Assembly: GCF_003402415.2 (NCBI RefSeq)
Contig: NZ_AP036014.1
Span: 806,001-870,000 of the forward strand
DNA from: Cupidesulfovibrio sp000226255
GTDB taxonomy: Bacteria; Desulfobacterota; Desulfovibrionia; Desulfovibrionales; Desulfovibrionaceae
Length of the DNA: 64,000 nucleotides
Reading direction: 5' to 3'
How positions within the stretch are numbered: position 1 is the first letter of the stretch; each line of letters begins with the position of its first letter. A model generated the notes under the pieces. It was not told the DNA's origin, made no database searches, and saw only the letters and a program-made list of their open reading frames with translations. Of this stretch, positions 40,063 to 47,819 are shown one piece after another. A program made the position numbers and the translations under genes.

Positions 40063-41538
40063 TTAGACGCGGAACTGCACCAGCGCGGCGAACACGCGCA
40101 ACTGGTTGACCAGGTCGGGCGGCAGCACGACGTCCACGCGGGTGGGATCGTCGGCGTTGCGTTCCACCACCAGCTGATCCTTGAACGCCGTCAGGTTTTC
40201 CACCCAGCCGCGCTCTTCCCAGGCGCGGGCCAGGGCGATGAGTTCGGCCCGGATGATGCTGGGCGTGACGATGGCCTGCCCGGCACCGAACCGGGTGCCG
40301 TCGTCGGCCAGCTTGTGCCGGGGAAACTTCTGGCTGATGCGGGCGCGCAGCGTGCTGCGCAGCACCGAAAGGGTGGCCAGCGTTTCCACGTCCAGGTAGC
40401 TGGGGTCCGGCAGGTTGTAGGCGTTCACCTGGTAGGTGGTGATGGCCCGTTCGATGGACACGGTGCCGTCCACGGCCACCATGAAGGTGCTGACGCCGTC
40501 GTACAGCAGCAGGTTGCGCTCTGCGCGGGTGAACCGATCCGGCTCGGCCGGGGCGAGGATGCCGGGCAGCTCCAGGGTTTGCAGCGGCCGGGCGGGGTCG
40601 ATGCCCAGCTGGTAAGCCGCCACCGCGCCGTAAACGGCCGCCCACAGCCACGGCGGCGTGGGGCTGCGCTGCGCGCCCATGATGGAGATGACTTCGGAAT
40701 TGCGGGCGCTGCCGATGGTGGCCAGCGCCGCGTGCGTGCCCGAAACGGACGCCCACGCCTGCCCCTCTATCTGGCGGGTGGCGGACCAGCGGTCCTCCAG
40801 TTCCTCTTCCAGAGCGGCAAGGTTGGCGGTGTCCGTCCACGGGGTGATCACGTGGTGGTACTGCACGTCGCCCAGGGCGGCGAGGGCGGTGGTCACGTCG
40901 GGGTTGCCGGTGCCGCCCGACATTCCGGAAGGGGCGGCGATGGTCACGGTCAGCCCGGCGGGCACGGCATCGCCCTGCCAGTAGGTGGTGCGCAGGTCCA
41001 GCGCGTTCATGGTCTCACCCTTGTGGCGGGCGGTCAGCGTGACCACGGCCCCGGTGGCCGACGCCGTCACCGGCAGGTCGGGCATCTCGCCCACCGCGTC
41101 GGCAAGGTCGGCGGCCACGGCGGAGGCCAGAGCGCCCACGGCCACGGCGGCCTGCACCTTCACCCCGCCCACGTAGAGCAGCAGCGTACCAGCTGCCGTG
41201 GCGGTACCGGCAATGGTCACGGTGCCGGTGGCGGCCTGACCGGCGGCGTTGTCGGCCACGGGCACGGCCCACAGGTCGGAATCCTCGTTGGCTTCCTTGA
41301 AGGCGTAGGCCATGGCCGCCAGCATGCTGCCGCGACCGAACAGCGCCACGGCATGGTCGCCGGACAGCACCCGCACGGGCACGAGGGGTTCGGCCGAACC
41401 GGTGGACAGGCGCTGCCCCAGCAGCAGCACGCGGGTGATGTCCCGCACCAGGCCCTTGTTGGCCAGCGAGTTGTCGAACTCCGCGTATTGGCCCGGCGTG
41501 CGGATGGTCACCGGGATCTGCGAGAAGCTGATGGTCAT
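40063..41538 (-). CDS. Tail sheath protein (Mu gpL/gp39)
   Basis: 491 residues, as in Mu. It starts MTISFSQIPVTIRTPGQYAEFDNS, the conserved gpL N-terminus, with VLLLGQRLSTGSAEPLVPVRV, YHHVITPWTDTANLAALEEELEDRW and ITTYQVNAYNLPDPSYLDVETLATL. Sheath subunits contract to drive the tube through the envelope. Confidence 0.95.
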   Translation of the reverse strand: MTISFSQIPVTIRTPGQYAEFDNSLANKGLVRDITRVLLLGQRLSTGSAEPLVPVRVLSGDHAVALFGRGSMLAAMAYAFKEANEDSDLWAVPVADNAAGQAATGTVTIAGTATAAGTLLLYVGGVKVQAAVAVGALASAVAADLADAVGEMPDLPVTASATGAVVTLTARHKGETMNALDLRTTYWQGDAVPAGLTVTIAAPSGMSGGTGNPDVTTALAALGDVQYHHVITPWTDTANLAALEEELEDRWSATRQIEGQAWASVSGTHAALATIGSARNSEVISIMGAQRSPTPPWLWAAVYGAVAAYQLGIDPARPLQTLELPGILAPAEPDRFTRAERNLLLYDGVSTFMVAVDGTVSIERAITTYQVNAYNLPDPSYLDVETLATLSVLRSTLRARISQKFPRHKLADDGTRFGAGQAIVTPSIIRAELIALARAWEERGWVENLTAFKDQLVVERNADDPTRVDVVLPPDLVNQLRVFAALVQFRV

Positions 41539-41541
41539 GGG

Positions 41542-41784
41542 CTACTCCTTCTTGCCCGGCTTGGCCGGTGCTGTGTCGCTTTCGGTCACCTCCACGACAT
41601 CCCCGGCAGCCAGGCGGCGCAGCCAATGGCTGTTGCGGGGCTTGGATTCGCCACCCTGCGCCAGGGGCTTGCGAGTCTCGGGGTCGCGCACCATGTCGTC
41701 GGGCCGCGCGGGCCGGATGACGAACGTGGGGACGGGGACTTTGGAAGCGCGGTTCTTGGCGGTCTGTGCGGATTGTGTGGTCAT
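41542..41784 (-). CDS. DUF2635 protein (Mu gp38-like)
   Basis: 80 residues from ATG 41784 behind AGGAG. VPTFVIRPARPDDMVRDPETRKPLAQGGESKPRNSHWLRRLAAGDVVEV is the DUF2635 pattern, always just upstream of the sheath gene in Mu-like phages. Its role is not known. Confidence 0.85.
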   Translation of the reverse strand: MTTQSAQTAKNRASKVPVPTFVIRPARPDDMVRDPETRKPLAQGGESKPRNSHWLRRLAAGDVVEVTESDTAPAKPGKKE

Positions 41785-41791
41785 GGGGGGG

Positions 41792-42448
41792 TTACTCCTG
41801 GTGGAACTCCACGACATCGCGGAGCGGTTGGCCGTCGAAGAGGGGCACGGGCGCGCCCCAATCCCCGGCATAGAGCGTGAAGTCGGTAATGCCTGCGGCC
41901 TTGGCCACCGCCTCGGCGGGGGTCGTTGCCCCTTGCGTGTTTTCGGGCAGCGCCGCCTGGGGTGCGTCCGCCGGGACCGGGTGGTTCCAGTTGGTGGCAA
42001 ACTCCACGGACACGACGGAAATGGCCTGCGTGCGCAGCTTGCCGTTGAACAGGATGCGGGTGCCGTGCGGCACCAACGGGGAAATGTGTTCGCCAAGGCC
42101 CAGCGTCTGGCCGCACAGCAGGGCCAGCACGTCATCGCGCATCTGGTGGGTGCCGACCTCGCCGGGCTTGCCGCCGTGGCGGGTGGCCTGCTCGTTGCGC
42201 AGCGACCGGGCAACGCACAGCACGGCAAAGGTGCCCCGCTCGGTGTAGTGGCTGCCGTTGTCGTCGGCGCGGCCCACCCCCGTACAGGTAACCAGGGCGC
42301 AGGGCAGCACGTTGGCGATCTTGGCCAGTTCGTCTTCGGCCTCCAGTTGGCCGCCATAGCTGTCCACGCGCCGCAGCCCGTAGCCCAGCACATCGCGGGG
42401 GGCAGAGGAGAGGCGGGCGATGATGGCGTTTTCGATGGCGGAGATCAT
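41792..42448 (-). CDS. DUF1834 protein (Mu gp37-like)
   Basis: 218 residues from ATG 42448 (MISAIENAIIARL). The pattern DVLGYGLRRVDSYGGQLE.., TCTGVGRADDNG, HQMRDDVLALLCGQTLGL is typical of gp37/DUF1834, thought to be a tail terminator or completion protein. The C-terminal ~60 residues extend beyond Mu gp37 (NWNHPVPADAPQAALPENTQ..). It lies between the morphogenesis gene and DUF2635. Confidence 0.83.
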   Translation of the reverse strand: MISAIENAIIARLSSAPRDVLGYGLRRVDSYGGQLEAEDELAKIANVLPCALVTCTGVGRADDNGSHYTERGTFAVLCVARSLRNEQATRHGGKPGEVGTHQMRDDVLALLCGQTLGLGEHISPLVPHGTRILFNGKLRTQAISVVSVEFATNWNHPVPADAPQAALPENTQGATTPAEAVAKAAGITDFTLYAGDWGAPVPLFDGQPLRDVVEFHQE

Positions 42449-42450
42449 GG

Positions 42451-42933
42451 CTAGGCCCCTTCCAGGTAGTGTTGGATGATGTCGAGCACGTCGGCGCCGT
42501 CGTCGTCGGAGATGCCCAGGAACGGCCGGGGCGGAATGGTGCCCCACGGAATGGGGCCGCCGCGCCGGGTGCGGCCCGATGCGCCGCGCAATATCCCCAG
42601 CTGCAAGGCGCGCGCGTAGGGCCAGTTGGTGCCCAACTCCACATGATCGCGGCCGGGCCGGTAGGAGACGCTGCGGTACAGGTCGCCCGAGATGCGCAGG
42701 ATGGGTCCGGCGTCGCCGCGCCGCTTGACCGTCACCGGCGACAGCGCGGGCCAGTCGGAGCCGTCCGGCCCTTGCTGTTCTTCAAACCGGCGCTGCGTGC
42801 GCTGCAACATCTGCGAACCTATCTCGTCCATGGCGGGCAGCAGGTTGTCCGCACGGGCGGCCAGCCTTGTCAGGGCGCTTTCGATGGCGTCCAGCCCGCC
42901 GGGCCGGACGGTGAAGGTCATGCCGCCAGCCAT
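42451..42933 (-). CDS. Virion morphogenesis protein (Mu gpG / P2 gpS family)
   Basis: 160 residues. GGLDAIESALTRLAARADNLLPAMDEIGSQMLQRTQRRFEEQQGPDGSDWPALSPVTVKRRG, then LRISGDLYRSVSY and PPRPFLGISDDD, define the phage virion morphogenesis family, a tail completion or adaptor protein. In Mu the equivalent follows gpF; here it is placed among gp36 and gp37, a module rearrangement. Confidence 0.88.
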   Translation of the reverse strand: MAGGMTFTVRPGGLDAIESALTRLAARADNLLPAMDEIGSQMLQRTQRRFEEQQGPDGSDWPALSPVTVKRRGDAGPILRISGDLYRSVSYRPGRDHVELGTNWPYARALQLGILRGASGRTRRGGPIPWGTIPPRPFLGISDDDGADVLDIIQHYLEGA

Positions 42934-43346
42934 CAGAACCCCCGCATGCTGCCGTCGGTGAACACGCGCCCACCAACGGTCAGCACCGTTTCGCCGGATG
43001 CGCCGGGGGTTTCCACGCCGGTGGCCTGCAACTGCACAACGCCACGCGCCACATCGCGCAGGCCCTGCAAGGCAGACTCGTGCCCGGCCTTGACCACATC
43101 AGGCACGCCCGCCTTGTGCAGGTAGAAGCGGGCGATGTCGCAGCACCAGCGGCGGACCATGTCGGGCACGGGAGACAGCGGCACCCGGTAGCGCGCCGCC
43201 ACATAGCCGTTGATCAGCTCCGTGGCGTCGCCCAGGGCGGTTTCCACCACGGCCTCGACAACGGCCCCGGTCAGGTCTGTGTCGGTCAGTTCCACCAGCT
43301 CCTGCTGGCCGAACCGCGTTTCCATGTCGCCGATGGTCGCGTACAT
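42933..43346 (-). CDS. DUF1320 protein (Mu gp36-like)
   Basis: 137 residues. MYATIGDMETRFGQQELVELTD and ELINGYVAARYRVPLSPVPDMVRRWCCDIARFYL are the DUF1320/gp36 signature. Probably a head-tail connector. It shares one base with the next gene. Confidence 0.87.
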   Translation of the reverse strand: MYATIGDMETRFGQQELVELTDTDLTGAVVEAVVETALGDATELINGYVAARYRVPLSPVPDMVRRWCCDIARFYLHKAGVPDVVKAGHESALQGLRDVARGVVQLQATGVETPGASGETVLTVGGRVFTDGSMRGF

Positions 43347-43358
43347 CGCCCGCTCTCC

Positions 43359-43694
43359 TTACTGGCCGCCGCTGGCGGGGGCGTCGCCGGTGTTCTGGGG
43401 GGCGGCGTCGCCCGAGCCGGTGGCGGCGTCGGCCTTGTCGTTCTCGCTCTTGCCGCCCTTGCCTCCCCTGGCGGCCTTGGCCGGGCTGGCGGGCTTGGCG
43501 TCGGCGTCGGTGGCTTCGGCATCGGACAGGTCGGGAACGTCCACCTCGTCAACAACCAGCATGGGGTCGCCGGTCAGGGCTTCCAGCTGCTCGTCGGTAA
43601 ACGTCCCGGCGGGGTAGTCGCGGGTGCCGCTGTGGGCCATGCCCGCCCGGCGGAACCCGTCACGCTTCGAGGTGATGCGGATCATGGTCGGCAT
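43359..43694 (-). CDS. Mu gp35-like (HI1506-type) protein
   Basis: 111 residues from ATG 43694. IRITSKRDGFRRAGMAHSGTRDYPAGTFTDEQLEALTGDPMLVVDEV is the conserved N-terminal half; the C-terminal half is a charged Ala/Gly/Lys-rich tail (AKAARGGKGGKSENDKADA). It lies directly after the capsid gene as in Mu. Role unknown. Confidence 0.8.
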   Translation of the reverse strand: MPTMIRITSKRDGFRRAGMAHSGTRDYPAGTFTDEQLEALTGDPMLVVDEVDVPDLSDAEATDADAKPASPAKAARGGKGGKSENDKADAATGSGDAAPQNTGDAPASGGQ

Positions 43695-43704
43695 GCGGCA
43701 CCCC

Positions 43705-44595
43705 CTACAGCCACGGCGAAACGAGGATGTCCGCCGAGTTCTGGTAGACGTTGGTGGCCCCGCTGGCCTCGCGTTCGCGCTTGACCACTTCCAGCGCCTG
43801 CTGTTCCAGCGTGGTGGGCACCACAAGCAGCGACGCCTTCACGCCCAGCGGGCTGCCCTTGTCGCCCTTCATGCCCTGCATGGCTTCGCGCGCCGCCGCG
43901 TAGTTGGCGGTGGTCAGGTCCTGCTTGCTGGCATAGGCCAGCTGCCACAGGCCGAAACCGGCGTTCACCCGGCAATCGACGCCGTAGCGGTATTCCTTGC
44001 GGGTGAACACGGCCTCGTCGGTGGGCTGGTCCATGCGCACGAAGGTGTAGTCGCGCCGCTTCTGGAAGATCAGCGGCTTGATGGCACGGGTAACGTCCAG
44101 CAGGTACCACGCGGTCCCGGTGCCGCCGCCGAAGTTGCTGACGCTGGTCTCGTTGCCGTTTTCGTCCAGCACCGGGTGGTCGGTGTCGAAGAAGTACTGG
44201 CCGTCGTAGCAGCGGCCGGTGAACCCGGACGCCAGCAGGCCGAACACCAACCGCGAGGGATGTTCAGCGGCGTCCTGGCCGAGCTGGGCGAAGAAGGGCG
44301 TGTAGATGCCCAGGGTGTCGTCTTCGAAGTCGTCGCGGTCCACGCCCACCGTGTTCTCGAACGACTTGTTCTTGATGGTGAAGTCGTGGGTCTTCAGGTT
44401 CTGGATCACGCGGTCGCCGATCCACTCGCGGAAGCCGGTGGACTTGCCCAGGAAGGGATAGGTCTCCTGCTTCGTCGAGCTGTTCACGACCATGGCGATG
44501 CGTTCGTGCTCGGACTTCACGCCCGCGAAGGCGTTCTGGTAGACGACCTTGAAGCCGGTAAAGGCCGCCTGAAGGCTCTGTGCGTTGATGTTCAT
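43705..44595 (-). CDS. Major capsid protein (Mu gpT)
   Basis: 296 residues from ATG 44595 behind GGAGACACC. MNINAQSLQAAFTGFKVVYQNAF, TKQETYPFLGKSTGFREWIGDRVIQNLKTHDFTIKNKSFENTVGVDRDDFEDDTLGIY and the C-terminus NVYQNSADILVSPWL match Mu gpT closely. It forms the icosahedral shell (HK97 fold). Confidence 0.95.
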   Translation of the reverse strand: MNINAQSLQAAFTGFKVVYQNAFAGVKSEHERIAMVVNSSTKQETYPFLGKSTGFREWIGDRVIQNLKTHDFTIKNKSFENTVGVDRDDFEDDTLGIYTPFFAQLGQDAAEHPSRLVFGLLASGFTGRCYDGQYFFDTDHPVLDENGNETSVSNFGGGTGTAWYLLDVTRAIKPLIFQKRRDYTFVRMDQPTDEAVFTRKEYRYGVDCRVNAGFGLWQLAYASKQDLTTANYAAAREAMQGMKGDKGSPLGVKASLLVVPTTLEQQALEVVKREREASGATNVYQNSADILVSPWL

Positions 44596-44603
44596 GGTGT
44601 CTC

Positions 44604-45005
44604 CTAGAACCCGACCCACACGCCCGAGGCGTCCAGGTCCTTGATGATCCCGGCGGCGGGGCGCGCCCCGCTGCCGTCGGTGGCCGCCACGGTCTGGTCA
44701 TCCACGGCGTAGGCCTTCTTGCCCACGTGGGCGCGGGTGATGCTGCCGTCGTTGGCCAGCTTGATCGCGCCGCGCGTCTCGGTAAGCACATTGATGTCGC
44801 CATCCGCGCCGGTGCTGTTGTCTGCCGGGGAGACGGACCAGCCCATGACGGTCAGCGTGGGCACGGCGGACGCGGGCACCGCAAAGCCGCTGGCGTTCAG
44901 GGCCACCAGGCCACCCGCGTGCAGCCTGGTGGTCGCGGCCACGGGATACTCGTAGCGCGCGTCATCGCGGCGCAGGGTGTCTCTGTCCTTGGTCAGGGCT
45001 GCCAT
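44604..45005 (-). CDS. Capsid decoration/cement-like protein (Mu gp33 position)
   Basis: 133 residues. YPVAATTRLHAGGLVALNASGFAVPAS, INVLTETRGAIKLAND and VGKKAYAVDDQTVAATDG resemble DUF2190-type capsid cement proteins. It sits between scaffold and capsid genes. Function inferred from place and composition. Confidence 0.7.
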   Translation of the reverse strand: MAALTKDRDTLRRDDARYEYPVAATTRLHAGGLVALNASGFAVPASAVPTLTVMGWSVSPADNSTGADGDINVLTETRGAIKLANDGSITRAHVGKKAYAVDDQTVAATDGSGARPAAGIIKDLDASGVWVGF

Positions 45006-45578
45006 TTACGCACCCTCCTTGCCGATGTTCTTCACGTAGTCCTCTTCCGAGAGGCCCAGCTGCGCGCAGATCGCGCGGTCCGTGTCGGTCAGCTTGCCGC
45101 CGCCCTGGGGCGGACCACCGGCGGTCGCGTCGGGTCCGGGCGTCACCACGGCGACGGATGCGGACATCCACGCCTTGAACCCCTCGGGGTCCTTGGTGGC
45201 GTAGTCGGACGCCCATCCTTCCATGGCCGGGGTGACCTTGTGGGCCGCCTTGGCCTGGTCCACCAGGTCCTTGGCCTTGGTGGCGGCCACCTCGTTGCGC
45301 AGGCTCGACAGGTTGTTGGCCGTCTCCTGGTACATGGCGATGGGCACGAACTTGGCCGGGTCGGGGGTGGCCGCCCGGCTGGCCACGGCGCGCACCTGGT
45401 CGGCGATGACGCCGGGTGCGGCATCGTCCGGCACCTCGACGGCCTTGGCGATGGCAACCAGCCCCGCGTTGGCGCTGTGCGCTGCGGTGACGAGGCCCTG
45501 TACCTTGGCCGCCACGGCATCGTCGGCGCTGTCCGGGGACAGGCCGAGAATGCTGGCAAGCGTTTTCTTGAGGTCCAT
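45006..45578 (-). CDS. Scaffold protein, nested internal start (Mu gpZ)
   Basis: 190 residues in the same frame as the protease, starting at ATG 45578 behind GAGGAG. It is helical and Ala-rich (MDLKKTLASILGLSPDSADD..) and ends DRAICAQLGLSEEDYVKNIGKEG. In Mu the Z scaffold is made in the same way from inside gene I. Confidence 0.75.
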   Translation of the reverse strand: MDLKKTLASILGLSPDSADDAVAAKVQGLVTAAHSANAGLVAIAKAVEVPDDAAPGVIADQVRAVASRAATPDPAKFVPIAMYQETANNLSSLRNEVAATKAKDLVDQAKAAHKVTPAMEGWASDYATKDPEGFKAWMSASVAVVTPGPDATAGGPPQGGGKLTDTDRAICAQLGLSEEDYVKNIGKEGA

Positions 45579-46157
45579 GTCTTCTCCTCTGGTGGGGGGT
45601 TGAGCCTCTTCGCCAATGCGGCAGTCGTCAGGCGAGTCTGCGAACCCTGCGGATGGCGACCGCAGCGCGCGGCGGGAGGCTATGGCGGTAATCAGCAAGT
45701 TGGGCTGGTTGGTCAGCGCGACCGATTCGATGCGGCTGATGCGCCCGTCCTTCCGGCCATGCTCGAACACCGGGGACAGGTAGCGGTACTCGCGGCTGGC
45801 CACGTGGGCAGCGGCCTTGTCGGTCCACGTCACGCGGCCCCACACCTCGCCGTTGCGCGCTTCCAACTGGCTGATCCAGGCGGCGGCAATGGCGGGCTGG
45901 CCGTTCACTTCGGAAAAGACCAACTGGTGGTCGTAGTCGATGGGGATGTCGGCACCGGCCTGATAGGCCATGGTGGCCCGGACGATGCCTTCGGGGTCGT
46001 CGTTGCGGTACGGGCCACGGCCGTCACGGCCACGGAAAACACCAGCCGGGAGCAGTTGCACCCACTCCGGGGGAGTGACCGTGCCGCCGTCCGACGGCTG
46101 GCCCATGGCCACGGCGTGGCATGCCAGCATCTGGGGGGTATCGTGTGTGGTGTCCAT
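45006..46157 (-). CDS. Prohead protease with C-terminal scaffold (Mu gpI)
   Basis: 383 residues. The N-terminal protease half shows LLPAGVFRGRDGRGPYRNDDPEGIV, IPIDYDHQLVFSEVNGQPAIAAAWISQLEARNGEVWGRVTWT and YRYLSPVF, as in Mu gpI. The C-terminal half (from MDLKKT, residue 194) is the scaffold and has its own start. The start codon and the GAAGGGG ribosome site lie within a 10-bp perfect hairpin (46154-46179), which may restrain translation. Confidence 0.9.
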   Translation of the reverse strand: MDTTHDTPQMLACHAVAMGQPSDGGTVTPPEWVQLLPAGVFRGRDGRGPYRNDDPEGIVRATMAYQAGADIPIDYDHQLVFSEVNGQPAIAAAWISQLEARNGEVWGRVTWTDKAAAHVASREYRYLSPVFEHGRKDGRISRIESVALTNQPNLLITAIASRRALRSPSAGFADSPDDCRIGEEAQPPTRGEDMDLKKTLASILGLSPDSADDAVAAKVQGLVTAAHSANAGLVAIAKAVEVPDDAAPGVIADQVRAVASRAATPDPAKFVPIAMYQETANNLSSLRNEVAATKAKDLVDQAKAAHKVTPAMEGWASDYATKDPEGFKAWMSASVAVVTPGPDATAGGPPQGGGKLTDTDRAICAQLGLSEEDYVKNIGKEGA

Positions 46158-46199
46158 GCGCCCCTTCTAGGGCGCATGGCGTAGCGGCGTCTTTTAAAG
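46154..46199 (-). promoter_or_regulatory. Candidate late promoter element and 5' hairpin, head operon
   Basis: CTTTAAAAGACGC (46199-46187, leftward) is identical to an element at 54103-54091. Eight bases on, a perfect 10-bp stem (46154-46163 with 46170-46179) includes the protease ATG. It is a likely promoter or activator site with a structured leader. Confidence 0.5.
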
Positions 46200-46270
46200 C
46201 CCTTTACAACATGAGGCGGAGGGGAAGCTGCGGGGGGCGGGGCCGCGCATGCTGCCCGAGCACGCGCGGG

Positions 46271-46294
46271 ATGCGTTCATGAACGTTCATGAAC
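46271..46294. promoter_or_regulatory. 24-bp perfect palindrome
   Basis: Two overlapping GTTCATGAAC boxes form a perfect palindrome with half GCGTTCATGAAC. It lies about 70 bp upstream of the head-operon late element, between it and the small gene at 46349. It is a candidate binding site for a late activator (Mor/C-like) or host regulator. Confidence 0.55.
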
Positions 46295-46348
46295 GCTATT
46301 TGCGGCGCGATGCCCTGTCAGGCCGGACAAGCGGCCACATCGAAAAAA

Positions 46349-46558
46349 TCAGGGGCGCAGGGGCCGTTTTCGCGCGATGCGCTCTTGCGCAGGGTTTCGA
46401 GCCGCCGTATGTAGTTCATACAGGTACCGCGCCCGGCGCTGGCCGCGAAATCGCTTCGGCCCGCCATACTCCGCCCAGGCAGCGGAGACGCGAAAGGGGG
46501 GTGGCGTTCCCCCGTCGGCGCGGCCTGCATCATCACACATCCCCCTCCACCAGGTCAT
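46349..46558 (-). CDS. Small phage protein, 69 aa, unknown
   Basis: It starts MTWWRGMCDDAGRADG at 46558 behind AGGGG and overlaps the end of gpF by 26 bp. The Arg-rich C-terminus (RRARYLYELHTAARN) suggests nucleic-acid or capsid contact. Another frame covering 46318-46536 competes, so coding status is not certain. Confidence 0.45.
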   Translation of the reverse strand: MTWWRGMCDDAGRADGGTPPPFRVSAAWAEYGGPKRFRGQRRARYLYELHTAARNPAQERIARKRPLRP

Positions 46559-47819
46559 AACGGCCCCTGTTGCGCAGCTCGGCGGCGCTCGTCGTGCGCC
46601 CGCTGCGCACGCTGTTGGTCGTCACCTTCTGCCGGGCTACCCGCGTGGCGTAGTTCACCTTCACGATGACCTTCTCTGCGGCATCGCCCGCGCTCCACAC
46701 GTAGACCAGTCCGGGGTCCTGCCTGTCCCACAGCACGGCCTGCGGCCTGGCAAGCATGCCGGGCAGGCTGGCCAGCGTGGCGGCAGGCAGCTTGCTGCCC
46801 TTGGCGCTGCGCTGCATGTGCAGCACGTCGCCGTCTGCGATGGTGATGGCCCCCGACGCGGGCGTGATCTCGCGCTCCTGAAGGAACGACAGGACACCTG
46901 GCGAGAGCGCCCCGACCACCCGGCGCTCGCCCGTGGCCCTGAACGCGCCGCTACCCGCCCGCTTGCCCACCTCGCCAATCCATGCCGCATAGTCCTTTTC
47001 CAACGCGGGCAGCACGAACCCTGCGGATTCTGCCATGGCCCACGCCGCGACGGTCGGCGGCAGCGGCGCCAGCTTGTCCATCAGGGTTCGCGCCGCATGA
47101 TGTTCCAGGGCGGCCTTGCCGGGGTTGTAGGCCCAGCCGGGGTCGATGCCCTTGGGCACCATCACCCGCTCACCCGTGCGCGGGTTCTCCCAGGGCAGCA
47201 TGGGGCGGGGCGGTGCTTCGCTTACCGTGTAGCCGTAGCGGTCCATGTCCCGCTGCCCCAGTTGCTGGACGGTGCACCGGCAACGCCAGCCGTTGGGCGG
47301 GTAGTGCGTATCCCACCACGGATCATCAGCCGGAAGCACCACGCCGTGCCACCCCCGATGGTCCGGCCTGGTGCGTCGGTCCAGGATGGCCACGTACCGC
47401 AGGAAGGGGCGGCGGTCCTTGGTGCGCTGCACGCGCGCCCACGCTCCGGACGCATGGGCCGTGCGCAGGTTCACGTCGTAGATGGTGCGCAGGCGGCGCG
47501 GGCTGCCCAGCTGCACCTCGCGCACCTCGCCGGTTGCCGGGTCCGGCAGTTCCTTGCGGCCCCACCAGCCCTTGGCCTGCAAAAGGGGCGTCAGTTCGCG
47601 CTGGAAGTCGCGAAAGGTCTGGCCCTGCTCCAGCGACTTCAGCACCTGCCCATGCACATCACCCAGAATGTCGAACCCTGCGGACTTGGCCACGGTAAAG
47701 GCCGTGGCGTGCGCCTCTTGCCACATGTCCTGCCAGGCCCATGTTGCAGGCAGTTGGTAGCCCTTGGCCTTGAAGTAGGCCACGGCCTCCTCGGGCGGCA
47801 GCGGGCGCATCTCAAGCAT
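46533..47819 (-). CDS. Minor head protein (Mu gpF / SPP1 gp7 family)
   Basis: 428 residues from the ATG at 47819, overlapping the portal by 8 bp. The N-terminus RPLPPEEAVAYFKAKGY and the head-morphogenesis core LRTIYDVNLRTAHASGAWARVQR.., RRPFLRYVAILDRRTRPDHRGWHGVVLPADDPWWDTHYPPNGWRCRC are the gpF signature. The C-terminal part resembles a phage barrel-like domain (VLWDRQDPGLVYVW..KVIVKVNY). An ATG at 47834 is an alternative start. Confidence 0.92.
   Translation of the reverse strand: MLEMRPLPPEEAVAYFKAKGYQLPATWAWQDMWQEAHATAFTVAKSAGFDILGDVHGQVLKSLEQGQTFRDFQRELTPLLQAKGWWGRKELPDPATGEVREVQLGSPRRLRTIYDVNLRTAHASGAWARVQRTKDRRPFLRYVAILDRRTRPDHRGWHGVVLPADDPWWDTHYPPNGWRCRCTVQQLGQRDMDRYGYTVSEAPPRPMLPWENPRTGERVMVPKGIDPGWAYNPGKAALEHHAARTLMDKLAPLPPTVAAWAMAESAGFVLPALEKDYAAWIGEVGKRAGSGAFRATGERRVVGALSPGVLSFLQEREITPASGAITIADGDVLHMQRSAKGSKLPAATLASLPGMLARPQAVLWDRQDPGLVYVWSAGDAAEKVIVKVNYATRVARQKVTTNSVRSGRTTSAAELRNRGRYDLVEGDV

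Noticed and set aside
39251..40840. 529-residue open frame on the leftward strand over tube and sheath genes
   Set aside because: Its composition is Arg/Gly/His-rich and it shadows the well-supported sheath, tube and chaperone genes; only its last 52 codons are used, as the -1 frameshift extension.
46249..46560. 103-residue + frame in the gap between gpF and protease
   Set aside because: Opposite to the transcription of the late region and across the palindrome; no ribosome site.
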